This document shows, one piece after another, positions 24,280-32,565 of a stretch of DNA of 64,000 nucleotides. Numbering within the stretch: the first letter of the stretch is position 1; each line of letters begins with the position of its first letter. Source of the stretch: CAWCDJ01 sp963836015 (GTDB lineage Bacteria; Acidobacteriota; Terriglobia; Bryobacterales; Bryobacteraceae); the NCBI GenBank assembly GCA_963836015.1, contig CAWIIF010000004.1, positions 1,054,001 through 1,118,000 on the forward strand. The letters are read 5' to 3'. The translations under genes and the position numbers were made by a program. The notes below the pieces were generated by a model, which was not told the origin of the DNA, ran no database searches, and worked only from the letters and a program-made list of their open reading frames with translations.

Positions 24280-25419
24280 TCAACTCTCCTGAATAAGTTC
24301 CAGCAGTACGCCTCCGGTGGAGGCGGGGTGCACAAATACGTATAGATGGCCGCCCGCGCCGGCGCGCGGCTCGTTGAGCAGGCGGGCCCCCTGGCCGCGC
24401 AGTCGCTCCACCGCCGCGCGGAGGTCCGGGACCCTGAGCGCCACGTGATGCAGGCCGGGCCCGCGCTTTTCGAGAAACCTCGCGATGGGTGAATCGGGGG
24501 CGGAGGCCTCGAGCAGCTCGATGCGCGATTCCCCGGCGGGCAGCATGGCGACGTGGACCTTCTCGGTGGAGACGGTCTCGCGATAACTGACGGCGAGGCC
24601 GAGGGCTTCGTAGAGGGGTAACGCCGCATCGAGACTGTTCACTGCAATCCCCAGATGATCGATGCTTAAGTGGGGCAGGCCTCCCGGCCTGCCCTGGACA
24701 GGCCAGGAGGCCTGTCCCACTAACGCCGCGAGATCCGCGATACCGGTTCCTTCCGTCGCTACCGTGCGGAGGATCGGAGGGCGCTTTCCCTGGCCGAGGC
24801 TCAGCATGGCCTGCAACTCCTGCTCCACGCGGTCTGCGCCCGGCAGGTCGGCCTTGTTGATGACGAACACGTCGGCGATCTCCATGATCCCGGCCTTGAT
24901 CGCCTGGACGTCGTCGCCCATTCCCGGCACCAGCACCACCACGGTCACCTGCGCCAGGCCGGCGATCTCGACTTCGTCCTGCCCGACGCCGACGGTCTCG
25001 ATGATCACGTAGTCCTTGCCCGCCGCGTCCATGAGGCGCGCCAGGTCGGCGGTAGCGCGCGACAGGCCGCCGGTGGTGCCGCGGGTCGCCATGGAGCGAA
25101 TGAAGATTCCGGCGTCGGCGTGGTGCTGCTGCATGCGGATGCGGTCGCCCAGGATGGCGCCGCCGGAGATGCGGCTGCTGGGGTCCACCGCCAGAATCGC
25201 GACGGTGCTCCCGGCGGCGCGCAGCACCCGCGCCAGCGCGTCGACCAGCGTGCTTTTTCCAGCGCCGGGGGGGCCGGTGATGCCGACCACGCGGGCGTGG
25301 CCGGGACCCAACTGGCGCACAACCTCGAGGGCTTCCGGATCGCGATTTTCCACGCCCGTGGCGGCTCGCGCCAGTGCGCGCGCGTCGCCCTCCCGGATTT
25401 TCCGCGCCCACTCGTTCAT
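24280..25419 (-). CDS. MeaB-type G3E GTPase fused to methylmalonyl-CoA epimerase
   Basis: 379 residues. Residues 1-233 are a MeaB/ArgK chaperone for methylmalonyl-CoA mutase: Walker A GITGPPGAGKST (46-57), VDPSSRISGGAILGDRIRM, ETVGVGQDEVEIAG and the NKAD motif (188-191). Residues 252-379 are methylmalonyl-CoA epimerase, starting IDHLGIAVNSLDAALPLYE, with GLHHVALRV and a final LLELIQ metal-binding glutamate. The linker, residues 234-250, is encoded exactly by a 51-bp hairpin repeat. MeaB normally has about 70-80 further residues (dimerisation arm), which are missing, while the epimerase begins at its normal first strand. ATG 25419 overlaps the acyl-CoA dehydrogenase stop. The mutase itself is not in the window. 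Confidence 0.94.
   Translation of the reverse strand: MNEWARKIREGDARALARAATGVENRDPEALEVVRQLGPGHARVVGITGPPGAGKSTLVDALARVLRAAGSTVAILAVDPSSRISGGAILGDRIRMQQHHADAGIFIRSMATRGTTGGLSRATADLARLMDAAGKDYVIIETVGVGQDEVEIAGLAQVTVVVLVPGMGDDVQAIKAGIMEIADVFVINKADLPGADRVEQELQAMLSLGQGKRPPILRTVATEGTGIADLAALVGQASWPVQGRPGGLPHLSIDHLGIAVNSLDAALPLYEALGLAVSYRETVSTEKVHVAMLPAGESRIELLEASAPDSPIARFLEKRGPGLHHVALRVPDLRAAVERLRGQGARLLNEPRAGAGGHLYVFVHPASTGGVLLELIQES
24670..24720. repeat. Dispersed palindromic repeat, copy 2, inside the MeaB-epimerase gene
   Basis: Two 25-nt arms (24670-24694 and 24696-24720) with a 1-nt loop; three mismatches between arms. The left arm is identical to that of copy 1. The 51 bp are in phase with the reading frame and encode 17 residues of the linker. 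Compared with copies 1 and 3, the 27-nt loop is missing. Confidence 0.9.
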
Positions 25420-26561
25420 CAGTTCTTCAGGAGTTGCCGCGCGATCACCAGACGCTGAATTTCGCTGGTGCCTTCCCCGATGGTGCACAGCTTGACGTCG
25501 CGGTAGAACTTCTCCACCGGGTAGTCTTTGATGAAGCCGTAGCCGCCGTGGATCTGCACGGCTTCGTTGGCAATGCGCACGGCGGCCTCGGAGGCGAACA
25601 GTTTCGCCATGGCCGATTCGCGCGTCACCCGCATGCCGCGGTCGAGCATCCAGGCGGCACGGTAATTCAGCAGGCGGGCGGCGTCGAGCTCCAGCGCCAT
25701 GTCCACCAGCTTGTGCTGGATCGCCTGGAACTCCGAGATCGGCCGGCCGAACTGTTTGCGCAGCTTGGAGTAGCGCAGCGCGGCATCGTAGGCCCCCTGC
25801 GCCATCCCGATGGAGAGCGCGGCGATCGAGATGCGCCCGCCGTCGAGCACCTTCAGGCTGTCCACGAAGCCCTCGTTGAGATGCCCCAGGAGCTGCTGCG
25901 AGCCGAGGCGGCAGGTTTCGAAGATCACTTCCCCCGTGGCGCTGGCGCGCAGCCCGAGCTTGTTCTCCTTCTTGCCCGGACGGAACCCCGGGGTGCCCTT
26001 CTCGATGATGAAGGCGGAGATGCCGTGCTGCGCCGCCGCGCGATCCGTCACCGCCATGGCCACGCAGACATCCGCGTAGTGAGCGTTGGTGGTGAACGTC
26101 TTGGCGCCGTTGAGCACCCAGCAGCCATCGTCCATCACCGCCTTCGTGCGGGTGCCGGCGGCGTCCGACCCGGCTTCCGGCTCGGTGAGCGACCAGCAGC
26201 CGATCCATTCGCCCGAGGCCAGGCTGGGCAGGTAGCGCCGGCGCTGCTCGTCGTCGCCGGCCTTGAAAATATGGTTGGAGCAGAGCGAGGTGTGGGCGGC
26301 CACGATGATCCCCACCGAGCCGTCCACGCGCGAGAGCTCTTCGATGATGATGGAGTAGTCGATGTAGCCCATGCCGGCGCCGCCGAGCGCCTCGGGGAAG
26401 ATCGCCCCCATGTATCCCAGCTTGCCCAGTTTGCGGATGACTTCGAGGGGGAAGGTCTGCTCCTCGTCCCATTCCATGACGTGGGGCGCAATCTCGGCCT
26501 CCGCGAATTCGCGGACTGCGCGGCGAAGCTGGAGCTGTTCCGGCGTGTACTCGAAGTCCAC
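25419..26561 (-). CDS. Acyl-CoA dehydrogenase
   Basis: 380-residue FAD flavoprotein oxidising acyl-CoA to enoyl-CoA. Family motifs: YMGAIFPEALGGAGMGYIDY, the FAD-binding CWSLTEPEAGSDAAGTRTKA, WVLNGAKTFTTN, RKQFGRPISEFQAIQ, IHGGYGFIKDYPVEKFYRD, and the catalytic glutamate in CTIGEGTSEIQRL. Position of that glutamate and length fit short/branched-chain dehydrogenases. Stop and next start overlap as TGATG. Together with MeaB-epimerase it points to branched-chain or odd-chain acyl-CoA breakdown through propionyl/methylmalonyl-CoA. The exact substrate cannot be read from sequence. The preceding oxidoreductase gene ends 10 bp upstream, so co-transcription is likely. Confidence 0.96.
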   Translation of the reverse strand: MDFEYTPEQLQLRRAVREFAEAEIAPHVMEWDEEQTFPLEVIRKLGKLGYMGAIFPEALGGAGMGYIDYSIIIEELSRVDGSVGIIVAAHTSLCSNHIFKAGDDEQRRRYLPSLASGEWIGCWSLTEPEAGSDAAGTRTKAVMDDGCWVLNGAKTFTTNAHYADVCVAMAVTDRAAAQHGISAFIIEKGTPGFRPGKKENKLGLRASATGEVIFETCRLGSQQLLGHLNEGFVDSLKVLDGGRISIAALSIGMAQGAYDAALRYSKLRKQFGRPISEFQAIQHKLVDMALELDAARLLNYRAAWMLDRGMRVTRESAMAKLFASEAAVRIANEAVQIHGGYGFIKDYPVEKFYRDVKLCTIGEGTSEIQRLVIARQLLKN

Positions 26562-26571
26562 GGCGGATACC

Positions 26572-27780
26572 CTAGACGATCTCTTCTTTGACGGCGTCCC
26601 AGCGCACGGTGCGCCCTTGCCGGTAGCTTTCCACGGCCATGCGGCAGGCGATGGCCACGCGGTATCCGAGATCGAACGGGCAGTTGGGCTGCTTGCCCGG
26701 ATCGCGGACGCAATCGAGGAAGTTCTGCATGTGGGCGGCGCGCTCGTTGCGGGTGACGCCCACCATTTCGTTGCCGTCCTTGCGGGTGACTTTTTGCGGC
26801 GTGTAGCGGATGCTCTGCGGAGTGTGGGAGATCGTTCCGTTATCGCCCAGCACCTCTTCGCTCACGCCCAGCTTGTCGTTGCCGAAACCCGAGGTCCAGT
26901 TGAACAGCATCTCTTCTTCCTGCACCAGCGAGACGTTCATGGTGTCGGGGACCTCGCGGCCGTCCTTCCACAGGTACAGGCCTCCGGTCATGGTGGCCTG
27001 CCGCGGAATCTTCAGGCCCATGGCTTTGTACCAGAACGCGAGCTGGTGGCACATGTTTTCGTAGACGTTGCCGCCCGAGTAATCCCAGTAGAACCGCCAG
27101 TTGATGTAGCGGTTGGCGTCGAACGGCCGCTGCGGCGCGTCGCCCAGAAAGGCCTTCCACACGATATTCTCGGCCGTCATGTCCGGGTAGACCTGGCGCG
27201 CCCACTGTGGCTTGCCGTGCGGCGTGTTGCGATACATGTGGGCTTCGATGGAGGTGACCTTGCCGATCAATTCCGGCTTGAGGAAGCTGAGGGCGTCGGG
27301 AATGTGCCCGTAGGAGGTCCACTGGTGCCCCACTTGCACCGCCCGGCGAGCGCCCGCATGTTCCAAGGCTGCCCGCATCTTCTTCGCGTGCGCCAGGTTG
27401 AACGCCATAGTCTTTTCCTGGTAGACATGCTTGCCGGCCTCGAGGGCCGCGGTGAAATGCTCGCAGTGCAGATGCTGCGGGGTGGCGATCAGGACGGCAT
27501 CGATGCTGTTGTCGTCGAGCAGGTGGCGGTAATCGAGATAGGTCTTGGCGTCCGGCGCGATGGCCTTCACTTCTTCCAGCCGGCGGGTGTAGACGTCGGC
27601 CGCGCCGACGCACTCGGTGTTAGGAAGGCTCACCGCCTCGCGCAGGATTTCCGACCCGCGCGCGCCCGCCCCGATGATGCCGATGCGAACCCGGTCATTC
27701 GCGCCAAGCACGTTGGAAGCGGCCAGGGTGCCTGCCAGTCCGGTGGCTACTTTGCCGATAAAATTGCGTCGAGATTGCAT
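26572..27780 (-). CDS. Tat-exported Gfo/Idh/MocA-family oxidoreductase
   Basis: 402 residues from ATG 27780: twin-arginine signal MQSRRNFIGKVATGLAGTLA, then Rossmann motif VRIGIIGAGARGSEIL and the family segment YQEKTMAFNLAHAKKM with the EK(P/T) lysine. AAGGAG lies about 13 bases upstream of the start. A C-terminal domain (about 190-400) is of the usual sheet type, with aromatic-rich segments such as NWRFYWDYSGGNVYENMCHQ. It is only distantly similar to the other exported family member at 6756. Substrate unknown; it probably acts on sugars or cyclitols in the periplasm. Confidence 0.92.
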   Translation of the reverse strand: MQSRRNFIGKVATGLAGTLAASNVLGANDRVRIGIIGAGARGSEILREAVSLPNTECVGAADVYTRRLEEVKAIAPDAKTYLDYRHLLDDNSIDAVLIATPQHLHCEHFTAALEAGKHVYQEKTMAFNLAHAKKMRAALEHAGARRAVQVGHQWTSYGHIPDALSFLKPELIGKVTSIEAHMYRNTPHGKPQWARQVYPDMTAENIVWKAFLGDAPQRPFDANRYINWRFYWDYSGGNVYENMCHQLAFWYKAMGLKIPRQATMTGGLYLWKDGREVPDTMNVSLVQEEEMLFNWTSGFGNDKLGVSEEVLGDNGTISHTPQSIRYTPQKVTRKDGNEMVGVTRNERAAHMQNFLDCVRDPGKQPNCPFDLGYRVAIACRMAVESYRQGRTVRWDAVKEEIV

Positions 27781-27852
27781 GGAAAAGCGCTTACTCCTTA
27801 CCGCGCCGGGGACCGCGATGGGGCCGGTGATTCTAAACAATTATATCCTTTG

Positions 27853-28875
27853 CTAGGCCCCGATATACCGCGCATAGAGACTCCGGGCGACCCCCGTGTC
27901 GCTGGTGCCTTTGACAATCGCCCGGCCGTCCGGAAACACGGTCATCTCGTAGGGGGACGCCAGAAAGCGCAGCGCAAACTGGTTGGCCCGCACTTCGCCC
28001 AGCGGCTCGAGCCGTAAACGCAATGCTTCCAGATCGATGGGCCGTGCCTGCTCGTGAATCTGCACCGCGTTCCGGCCGCACAGCGTCACCGGGCCGCGCC
28101 GCGATTCATCGAGGTAAGCGAACTCCCTACGGCCGCATGCCGGGCAATCCTGGTCGCGCGGCGGCGCTTCGATCTGGCGGACGCGGCCCTCCCAGAGGTC
28201 GATGGTGGTGATCCGCGCGCGCACCGAATCGGCGCGGCCGGACAGGATCTTCAAGGCGTCGGCGGTCTGAAACGAGGCCACTGCCGAGATGATCACGTTG
28301 AGAACTCCCGCCGTTTCACAGGTGGGCTGGACCCCGGCGGGCGGCTCCGGATAGACGCAGCGGAGGCATGCCGTTTGCCCCGGGAAGACCGGGAGAGCCA
28401 GCCCGTAGCTCCCCACGGCCGCCCCATAAATCCAAGGAATACTGAAACTTACGGCGAAATCGTTGATCAGGTAGCGGGTGTCGAAGTTGTCCGTTCCGTC
28501 GAGGATCACGCCGGCCCCTTCGAGCAGTTCCACGGCATTGCCGGCGGTGAGGTCGGCCACCACTCCCCGCACCGAGACGGAGGAATTGATGCGGGAGATA
28601 CGGCGCTCAGCCGCTGCTGCCTTGGGCAGCGCTTCGGCCGCGTCGGATTCCTCGAAGAGCCACTGCCGGTGAAGGTTGGAAGGTTCGACGTAATCGCGGT
28701 CGATGATGGTGATCCGCCCCACCCCGGCCCGCGCCAGGGCAGCTGCCTGGAAGCTTCCCAGCGCCCCGCAGCCCACCACCACGGCATGCGACTGGAGCAG
28801 CGCCTCCTGGCCCGCTTCGCCGATCCCCGGAAACAGGATTTGCCGGGAATACCGCTCGCGTTCGGCCGCGTTCAT
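27853..28875 (-). CDS. ThiF/MoeB/HesA-type E1-like adenylyltransferase
   Basis: 340 residues. It activates the C-terminal glycine of a ThiS/MoaD-like carrier protein with ATP. RYSRQILFPGIGEAGQ opens the fold; VVVGCGALGSFQAAALARAG (about 32-51) is the nucleotide motif, DRDYVEPSNLHRQWLF the conserved D/N/R set, DGTDNFDTRYLIND the substrate loop. Zinc cysteine pairs are in CLRCVYP and CPACG, and the conserved cysteine is in PTCETAGVL. A C-terminal domain after residue 255 (TLCGRNAVQI onward) matches longer MoeB/ThiF forms. No carrier-protein gene is adjacent, so thiamine, molybdopterin or another sulfur path cannot be chosen. Confidence 0.9.
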   Translation of the reverse strand: MNAAERERYSRQILFPGIGEAGQEALLQSHAVVVGCGALGSFQAAALARAGVGRITIIDRDYVEPSNLHRQWLFEESDAAEALPKAAAAERRISRINSSVSVRGVVADLTAGNAVELLEGAGVILDGTDNFDTRYLINDFAVSFSIPWIYGAAVGSYGLALPVFPGQTACLRCVYPEPPAGVQPTCETAGVLNVIISAVASFQTADALKILSGRADSVRARITTIDLWEGRVRQIEAPPRDQDCPACGRREFAYLDESRRGPVTLCGRNAVQIHEQARPIDLEALRLRLEPLGEVRANQFALRFLASPYEMTVFPDGRAIVKGTSDTGVARSLYARYIGA

Positions 28876-28918
28876 GATTTCGATGGTAACAAAGTTGCCT
28901 GGAACGCCTTACGTTATC

Positions 28919-31909
28919 ATGAGATTGGTGCGCAACCGGCTCGCCTTCTGCGTCTGCGTGTGTCTGATCGGAATGGCGGCCCAACCCTCCGCCCTCTCAG
29001 CCCAATACCAGAAGTTTGAAGGCCTGATGATCCGCAACATTCAGTTCGAGCCCCGCCGGCAGCCGCTCGAAGCCTCCGAGTTGCACGACATCCTGCCCCT
29101 CAAGATGAACACCGCCCTCCACATCTCGGAGGTGCGTGCCAGCATCGACCGCCTGTTCGCCACCGGGCGCTTTTCCGACATCCAGGTGGATGCGCAACCC
29201 TATCGCGACGGGTGCGCCATCGTGTTCATCACCCGCAACAGCTGGTTCATCGGCGATCTGGGCGCGTCGGGCGCCATTTCCAGCCCGCCCAACTCCGGTC
29301 AACTGCAAAACGCGGCGCAGCTCGACCTTGGACAGCCGTTCACCGACCAGAAGCTGCAGGCGGGAATCGAAAACCAGAAGCGCCTGCTCGAAAGCAACGG
29401 CCTGTTCCAGGGACAGGTGCGTCCCGTATTCGATTGGGAGACCGACAAGGACTACCAGCAGGTCAACATCCACTTCGAGATCGACTCCGGCCCCCGTGCG
29501 CGCTTCGCAACACCTGTGTTCAAAGGGGACCTCAAAATGGACCAGGAGCAGATCGCGCGGGCGACCAAGTTCCGCCGCTGGCTGATCCACACCTGGAAGC
29601 CGATGACGCAGACCCGTGTCCGCCAGGGGCTGGAGGGCATTCGCTCGCTCTACCAGAAATCCGACCGCCTGGAGGCTAAGATCGCGCTCGAATCGATGCA
29701 GTACGACCCCGAAACGAATTCGGCCATCCCCACGCTGCAGATCGACGCCGGCCCGCGCATCGAAGTCCGCTCCGTGGGCGCTAAGCTCTCCCGGAAGACG
29801 CTGCAGCGCTACATCCCGGTTTTCGAGGAACACGCGGTGGATCACGACCTGCTGGTGGAGGGCGCCCACAACCTTCGCGACTATTTCCAGTCGCAGGGTT
29901 ACTTCGATGCGGAGGTCGAATTCAAAGAGCAGAACGTGGTCAATGACAAGGCTGCCATCGATTACCTGATCAACACGGGCGCGCGGCACAAGCTGGTCTC
30001 GATCAAGATCAACGGGAACCAATACTTCAACACGGAAACGCTCCGCGAGCGCATGTACCTCCAGCCCGCCACGCTGCTGCAGTTCCGCCGCGGGCGTTAC
30101 AGCGAAGACCTGCTGGCCCGCGACGAGAGCTCCATCCGCAGCCTGTACGAATCGAACGGCTTCGCGGAGGTCAAAGTCACCCACCAGGTGATCGACAACT
30201 ACCTCGGCAAGGCCGACAGCATCGCGGTCGTCATCGACGTCGAGGAGGGGCCGCAGCAGGTCATCCACAGCCTGCAGGTGGACGGCATCGAGCGGCTTCA
30301 TCGCGACCAGATCCTGACCCTGCTCAGCTCGGTGGCCGGACAGCCCTTCAGCGAGTTCAACGTCGCCGTGGACCGCGACACCATCCTGGCGCAATATTTC
30401 GAGAAGGGATTTCCGCGCGCGACGTTCGAGTGGAACTACACGGCCGCCGCCGAGCCGAACCAGGTGGACCTGCACTACGTGGTGCATGAGGGCGGGCAGC
30501 AGTTCGTGCGCCAGGTGCTGATCAGCGGGAACCGCGTGACCCGCTCGCGGCTCATCAACCAGAACATCACGCTGGGTCCCGGCGATCCGCTCTCCCCCAC
30601 CGCCATGACCGACATACAGCGCCGGCTCTACGGACTCGGCGTGTTCGCGCGGGTAGACGCGGCCATCCAAAACCCGGACGGCGATTCCGACCGCAAGTAC
30701 GTGCTCTATAACCTGGAAGAGGCGCGGCGGTATTCGCTGGCCGTGGGCTTCGGCGCGGAGTTGGGCCGCATCGGCCAGGGCTGCCAGACCTGCTTCGATT
30801 CACCCGCCGGCGCCACGGGATTCTCTCCGCGCGTGTCGCTCGACATCACCCGCAACAACCTTTGGGGCATGGCCCACAGCATCAGCCTGCGGACGCGCGT
30901 ATCCACCCTGGATCAGCGGGTGCTTCTCAACTATTCTTGGCCGCACTTCCACAACAACGACAATCTCACGGTCTCCTTTACGGGTTTGTACGAGGATTCC
31001 CACGACATCAACACGTTCAGCTTCCGGCGGCAGGAGGGCTCGCTGCAACTCACCCAGCGGCTCAACAAGGCCACCACGGTGTTCTACCGGTATACTTACC
31101 GGCGGGTCGGCGTGAGCGACCTCAAAGTCACGCCGTTCCTGATCCCGCAGGTTTCGCAACCGGTACTGGTCGGCATGACGTCTCTCAATCTGGTGCAGGA
31201 CCGCCGCGACGATCCCCTCGACCCGCACCGGGGCATCTTCAACACGGTAGACCTCGGACTGGCCGACCATATTTTCGGTTCGCAGCGCAACTATACACGG
31301 CTGCTGGTGCGGAATGCGACTTACTACGGCATCGGCAAGCGCCTGGTGCTGGCCCGCATGACGCAGTTCGGCGATCTGTACGCGTTCAACTACAAGGGCG
31401 ACCCATTGGAAGCGATCCCGCTGCCCGAGCGGCTGTTCGGTGGCGGTAGCACCTCGCACCGCGGATTTCCCGAGTACCAGGCCGGGCCGCGCGATCCGAC
31501 CACCGGCTTCCCACTGGGCGGCACCGCCCTGCTCTTCAACCAGGTGGAGTTGCGCTTCCCGCTGATCGGAGAGAATATCGGGGGCGTGCTGTTTCACGAC
31601 ATGGGCAACGTCTTCTCGGATGTCCGCAACATCACGTACAAAGTGAGCCAGCCGGATCTCGAAAACCTCGACTACATGGTGCACGCGGCGGGCTTCGGGC
31701 TGCGCTACCGGACGCCCATCGGGCCGGTCCGCGTGGACCTCGCTTACAGCATCAATCCACCGTCTTTTTTCGGGTTCTCCGGCACCCAGCAGGATCTGAT
31801 CAACGCGGGCGTCACTCCGTGCTCGCCGCCGGCCGGCATACCCAACCAGTGCACGGTGCAGCACGTCAGCCATTTTCAATTCTTCTTCTCGATCGGACAG
31901 ACATTTTGA
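28919..31909 (+). CDS. Omp85-family outer-membrane assembly protein (BamA/TamA-like)
   Basis: 996 residues from ATG 28919 with signal peptide MRLVRNRLAFCVCVCLIGMA. About five POTRA-like repeats span residues 30-570 (for example GPRIEVRSVGAKLSRKTLQR; HKLVSIKINGNQYFNTETLR; QFVRQVLISGNRVTRSRLIN). The Omp85 barrel fills the rest, with the loop-6 signature GGGSTSHRGFPEYQAG (VRGF/Y type) and a C-terminal phenylalanine (SIGQTF). It inserts beta-barrels into the outer membrane. It is followed, with overlapping codons, by SurA-like and TamB-like genes, so it is probably the TamA-type partner rather than the essential BamA; sequence alone does not settle this. An upstream open frame from 28703 has no homology. 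Confidence 0.93.
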   Translation: MRLVRNRLAFCVCVCLIGMAAQPSALSAQYQKFEGLMIRNIQFEPRRQPLEASELHDILPLKMNTALHISEVRASIDRLFATGRFSDIQVDAQPYRDGCAIVFITRNSWFIGDLGASGAISSPPNSGQLQNAAQLDLGQPFTDQKLQAGIENQKRLLESNGLFQGQVRPVFDWETDKDYQQVNIHFEIDSGPRARFATPVFKGDLKMDQEQIARATKFRRWLIHTWKPMTQTRVRQGLEGIRSLYQKSDRLEAKIALESMQYDPETNSAIPTLQIDAGPRIEVRSVGAKLSRKTLQRYIPVFEEHAVDHDLLVEGAHNLRDYFQSQGYFDAEVEFKEQNVVNDKAAIDYLINTGARHKLVSIKINGNQYFNTETLRERMYLQPATLLQFRRGRYSEDLLARDESSIRSLYESNGFAEVKVTHQVIDNYLGKADSIAVVIDVEEGPQQVIHSLQVDGIERLHRDQILTLLSSVAGQPFSEFNVAVDRDTILAQYFEKGFPRATFEWNYTAAAEPNQVDLHYVVHEGGQQFVRQVLISGNRVTRSRLINQNITLGPGDPLSPTAMTDIQRRLYGLGVFARVDAAIQNPDGDSDRKYVLYNLEEARRYSLAVGFGAELGRIGQGCQTCFDSPAGATGFSPRVSLDITRNNLWGMAHSISLRTRVSTLDQRVLLNYSWPHFHNNDNLTVSFTGLYEDSHDINTFSFRRQEGSLQLTQRLNKATTVFYRYTYRRVGVSDLKVTPFLIPQVSQPVLVGMTSLNLVQDRRDDPLDPHRGIFNTVDLGLADHIFGSQRNYTRLLVRNATYYGIGKRLVLARMTQFGDLYAFNYKGDPLEAIPLPERLFGGGSTSHRGFPEYQAGPRDPTTGFPLGGTALLFNQVELRFPLIGENIGGVLFHDMGNVFSDVRNITYKVSQPDLENLDYMVHAAGFGLRYRTPIGPVRVDLAYSINPPSFFGFSGTQQDLINAGVTPCSPPAGIPNQCTVQHVSHFQFFFSIGQTF

Positions 31910-32565
31910 GCGCCGCGCGCCCAATCCGGTCGATCGTTCTGCTGCTGGCGGCGCTTGCGCCCGCGGGCGCCGTGATCATCGACCGGATTGCGGTTTCCGT
32001 CGGAAGCCAGGTGATCACCACCAGCGACATCGACCGCGAGATCCGCGTCTCGGCATTCCTCGAAGGCTCCACCCCCGATTTCAGCACTACCGGCCGCCGC
32101 GCCACTGCCGACCGCATGGTCGAGCAGAAGCTCATACGCCGCGAGCTCGAGACCAGCCGCTACCCGGTTCCGCCGCCGGCGGAGATCGACCCGGTGCTCG
32201 CCGCGCTGGTTCAAAAGCAGTTTCACGATGAAGCGGCGTACCGCGCCGCCCTCGCGGCCTACGGCATTACGGATCAGGACGTCCGCGACGAGTTGTTGTG
32301 GCAGCGAACCCTGCTCCTGTTCGTGGACGACCGCTTCCGGCCGGCCGTGCAGGTGACCGATCAGGAAGTGAAGGATTATTTCGACAAGGTGGTGGCGCCG
32401 GCCGCGCTGGCCGCCCACCCTTACCAGCCCGCGACGCTCGATGCGTATCGCGATCAGATCGTCCGCAACCTCACCGGCCAGCGAGCCGACCAGGAGATGG
32501 ACCGGTGGCTCACCCAGGCACGCGCCCGCACTGACGTGGTCTACCACGCGGAGGCCTTCCAATGA
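31906..32565 (+). CDS. SurA N-terminal-like periplasmic chaperone without PPIase domain
   Basis: 219 residues from TTG 31906, which overlaps the omp85 stop (TTGA). Signal peptide: LSAARPIRSIVLLLAALAPAG. The mature part matches the SurA N-terminal domain: DRIAVSVGSQVITTSDIDRE, then RMVEQKLIRREL, and the paired helices ending VKDYFDKVV. The parvulin domains of full SurA are absent and the C-terminal helix (DQIVRNLTGQRADQEMDRWL) follows directly, so it would be a chaperone without isomerase activity. Its place between Omp85 and TamB genes supports a role in delivering outer-membrane proteins. Confidence 0.86.
   Translation: MSAARPIRSIVLLLAALAPAGAVIIDRIAVSVGSQVITTSDIDREIRVSAFLEGSTPDFSTTGRRATADRMVEQKLIRRELETSRYPVPPPAEIDPVLAALVQKQFHDEAAYRAALAAYGITDQDVRDELLWQRTLLLFVDDRFRPAVQVTDQEVKDYFDKVVAPAALAAHPYQPATLDAYRDQIVRNLTGQRADQEMDRWLTQARARTDVVYHAEAFQ

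Noticed and set aside
28997..30670. Long antisense open frame (557 codons) opposite the Omp85 gene
   Set aside because: High-GC shadow of a real gene. The residue mix is biased to Arg, His, Val and Asp, has no domain and no ribosome site. The same holds for long antisense frames at 9360-10892, 11393-13390, 32541-34970 and 57401-59446.
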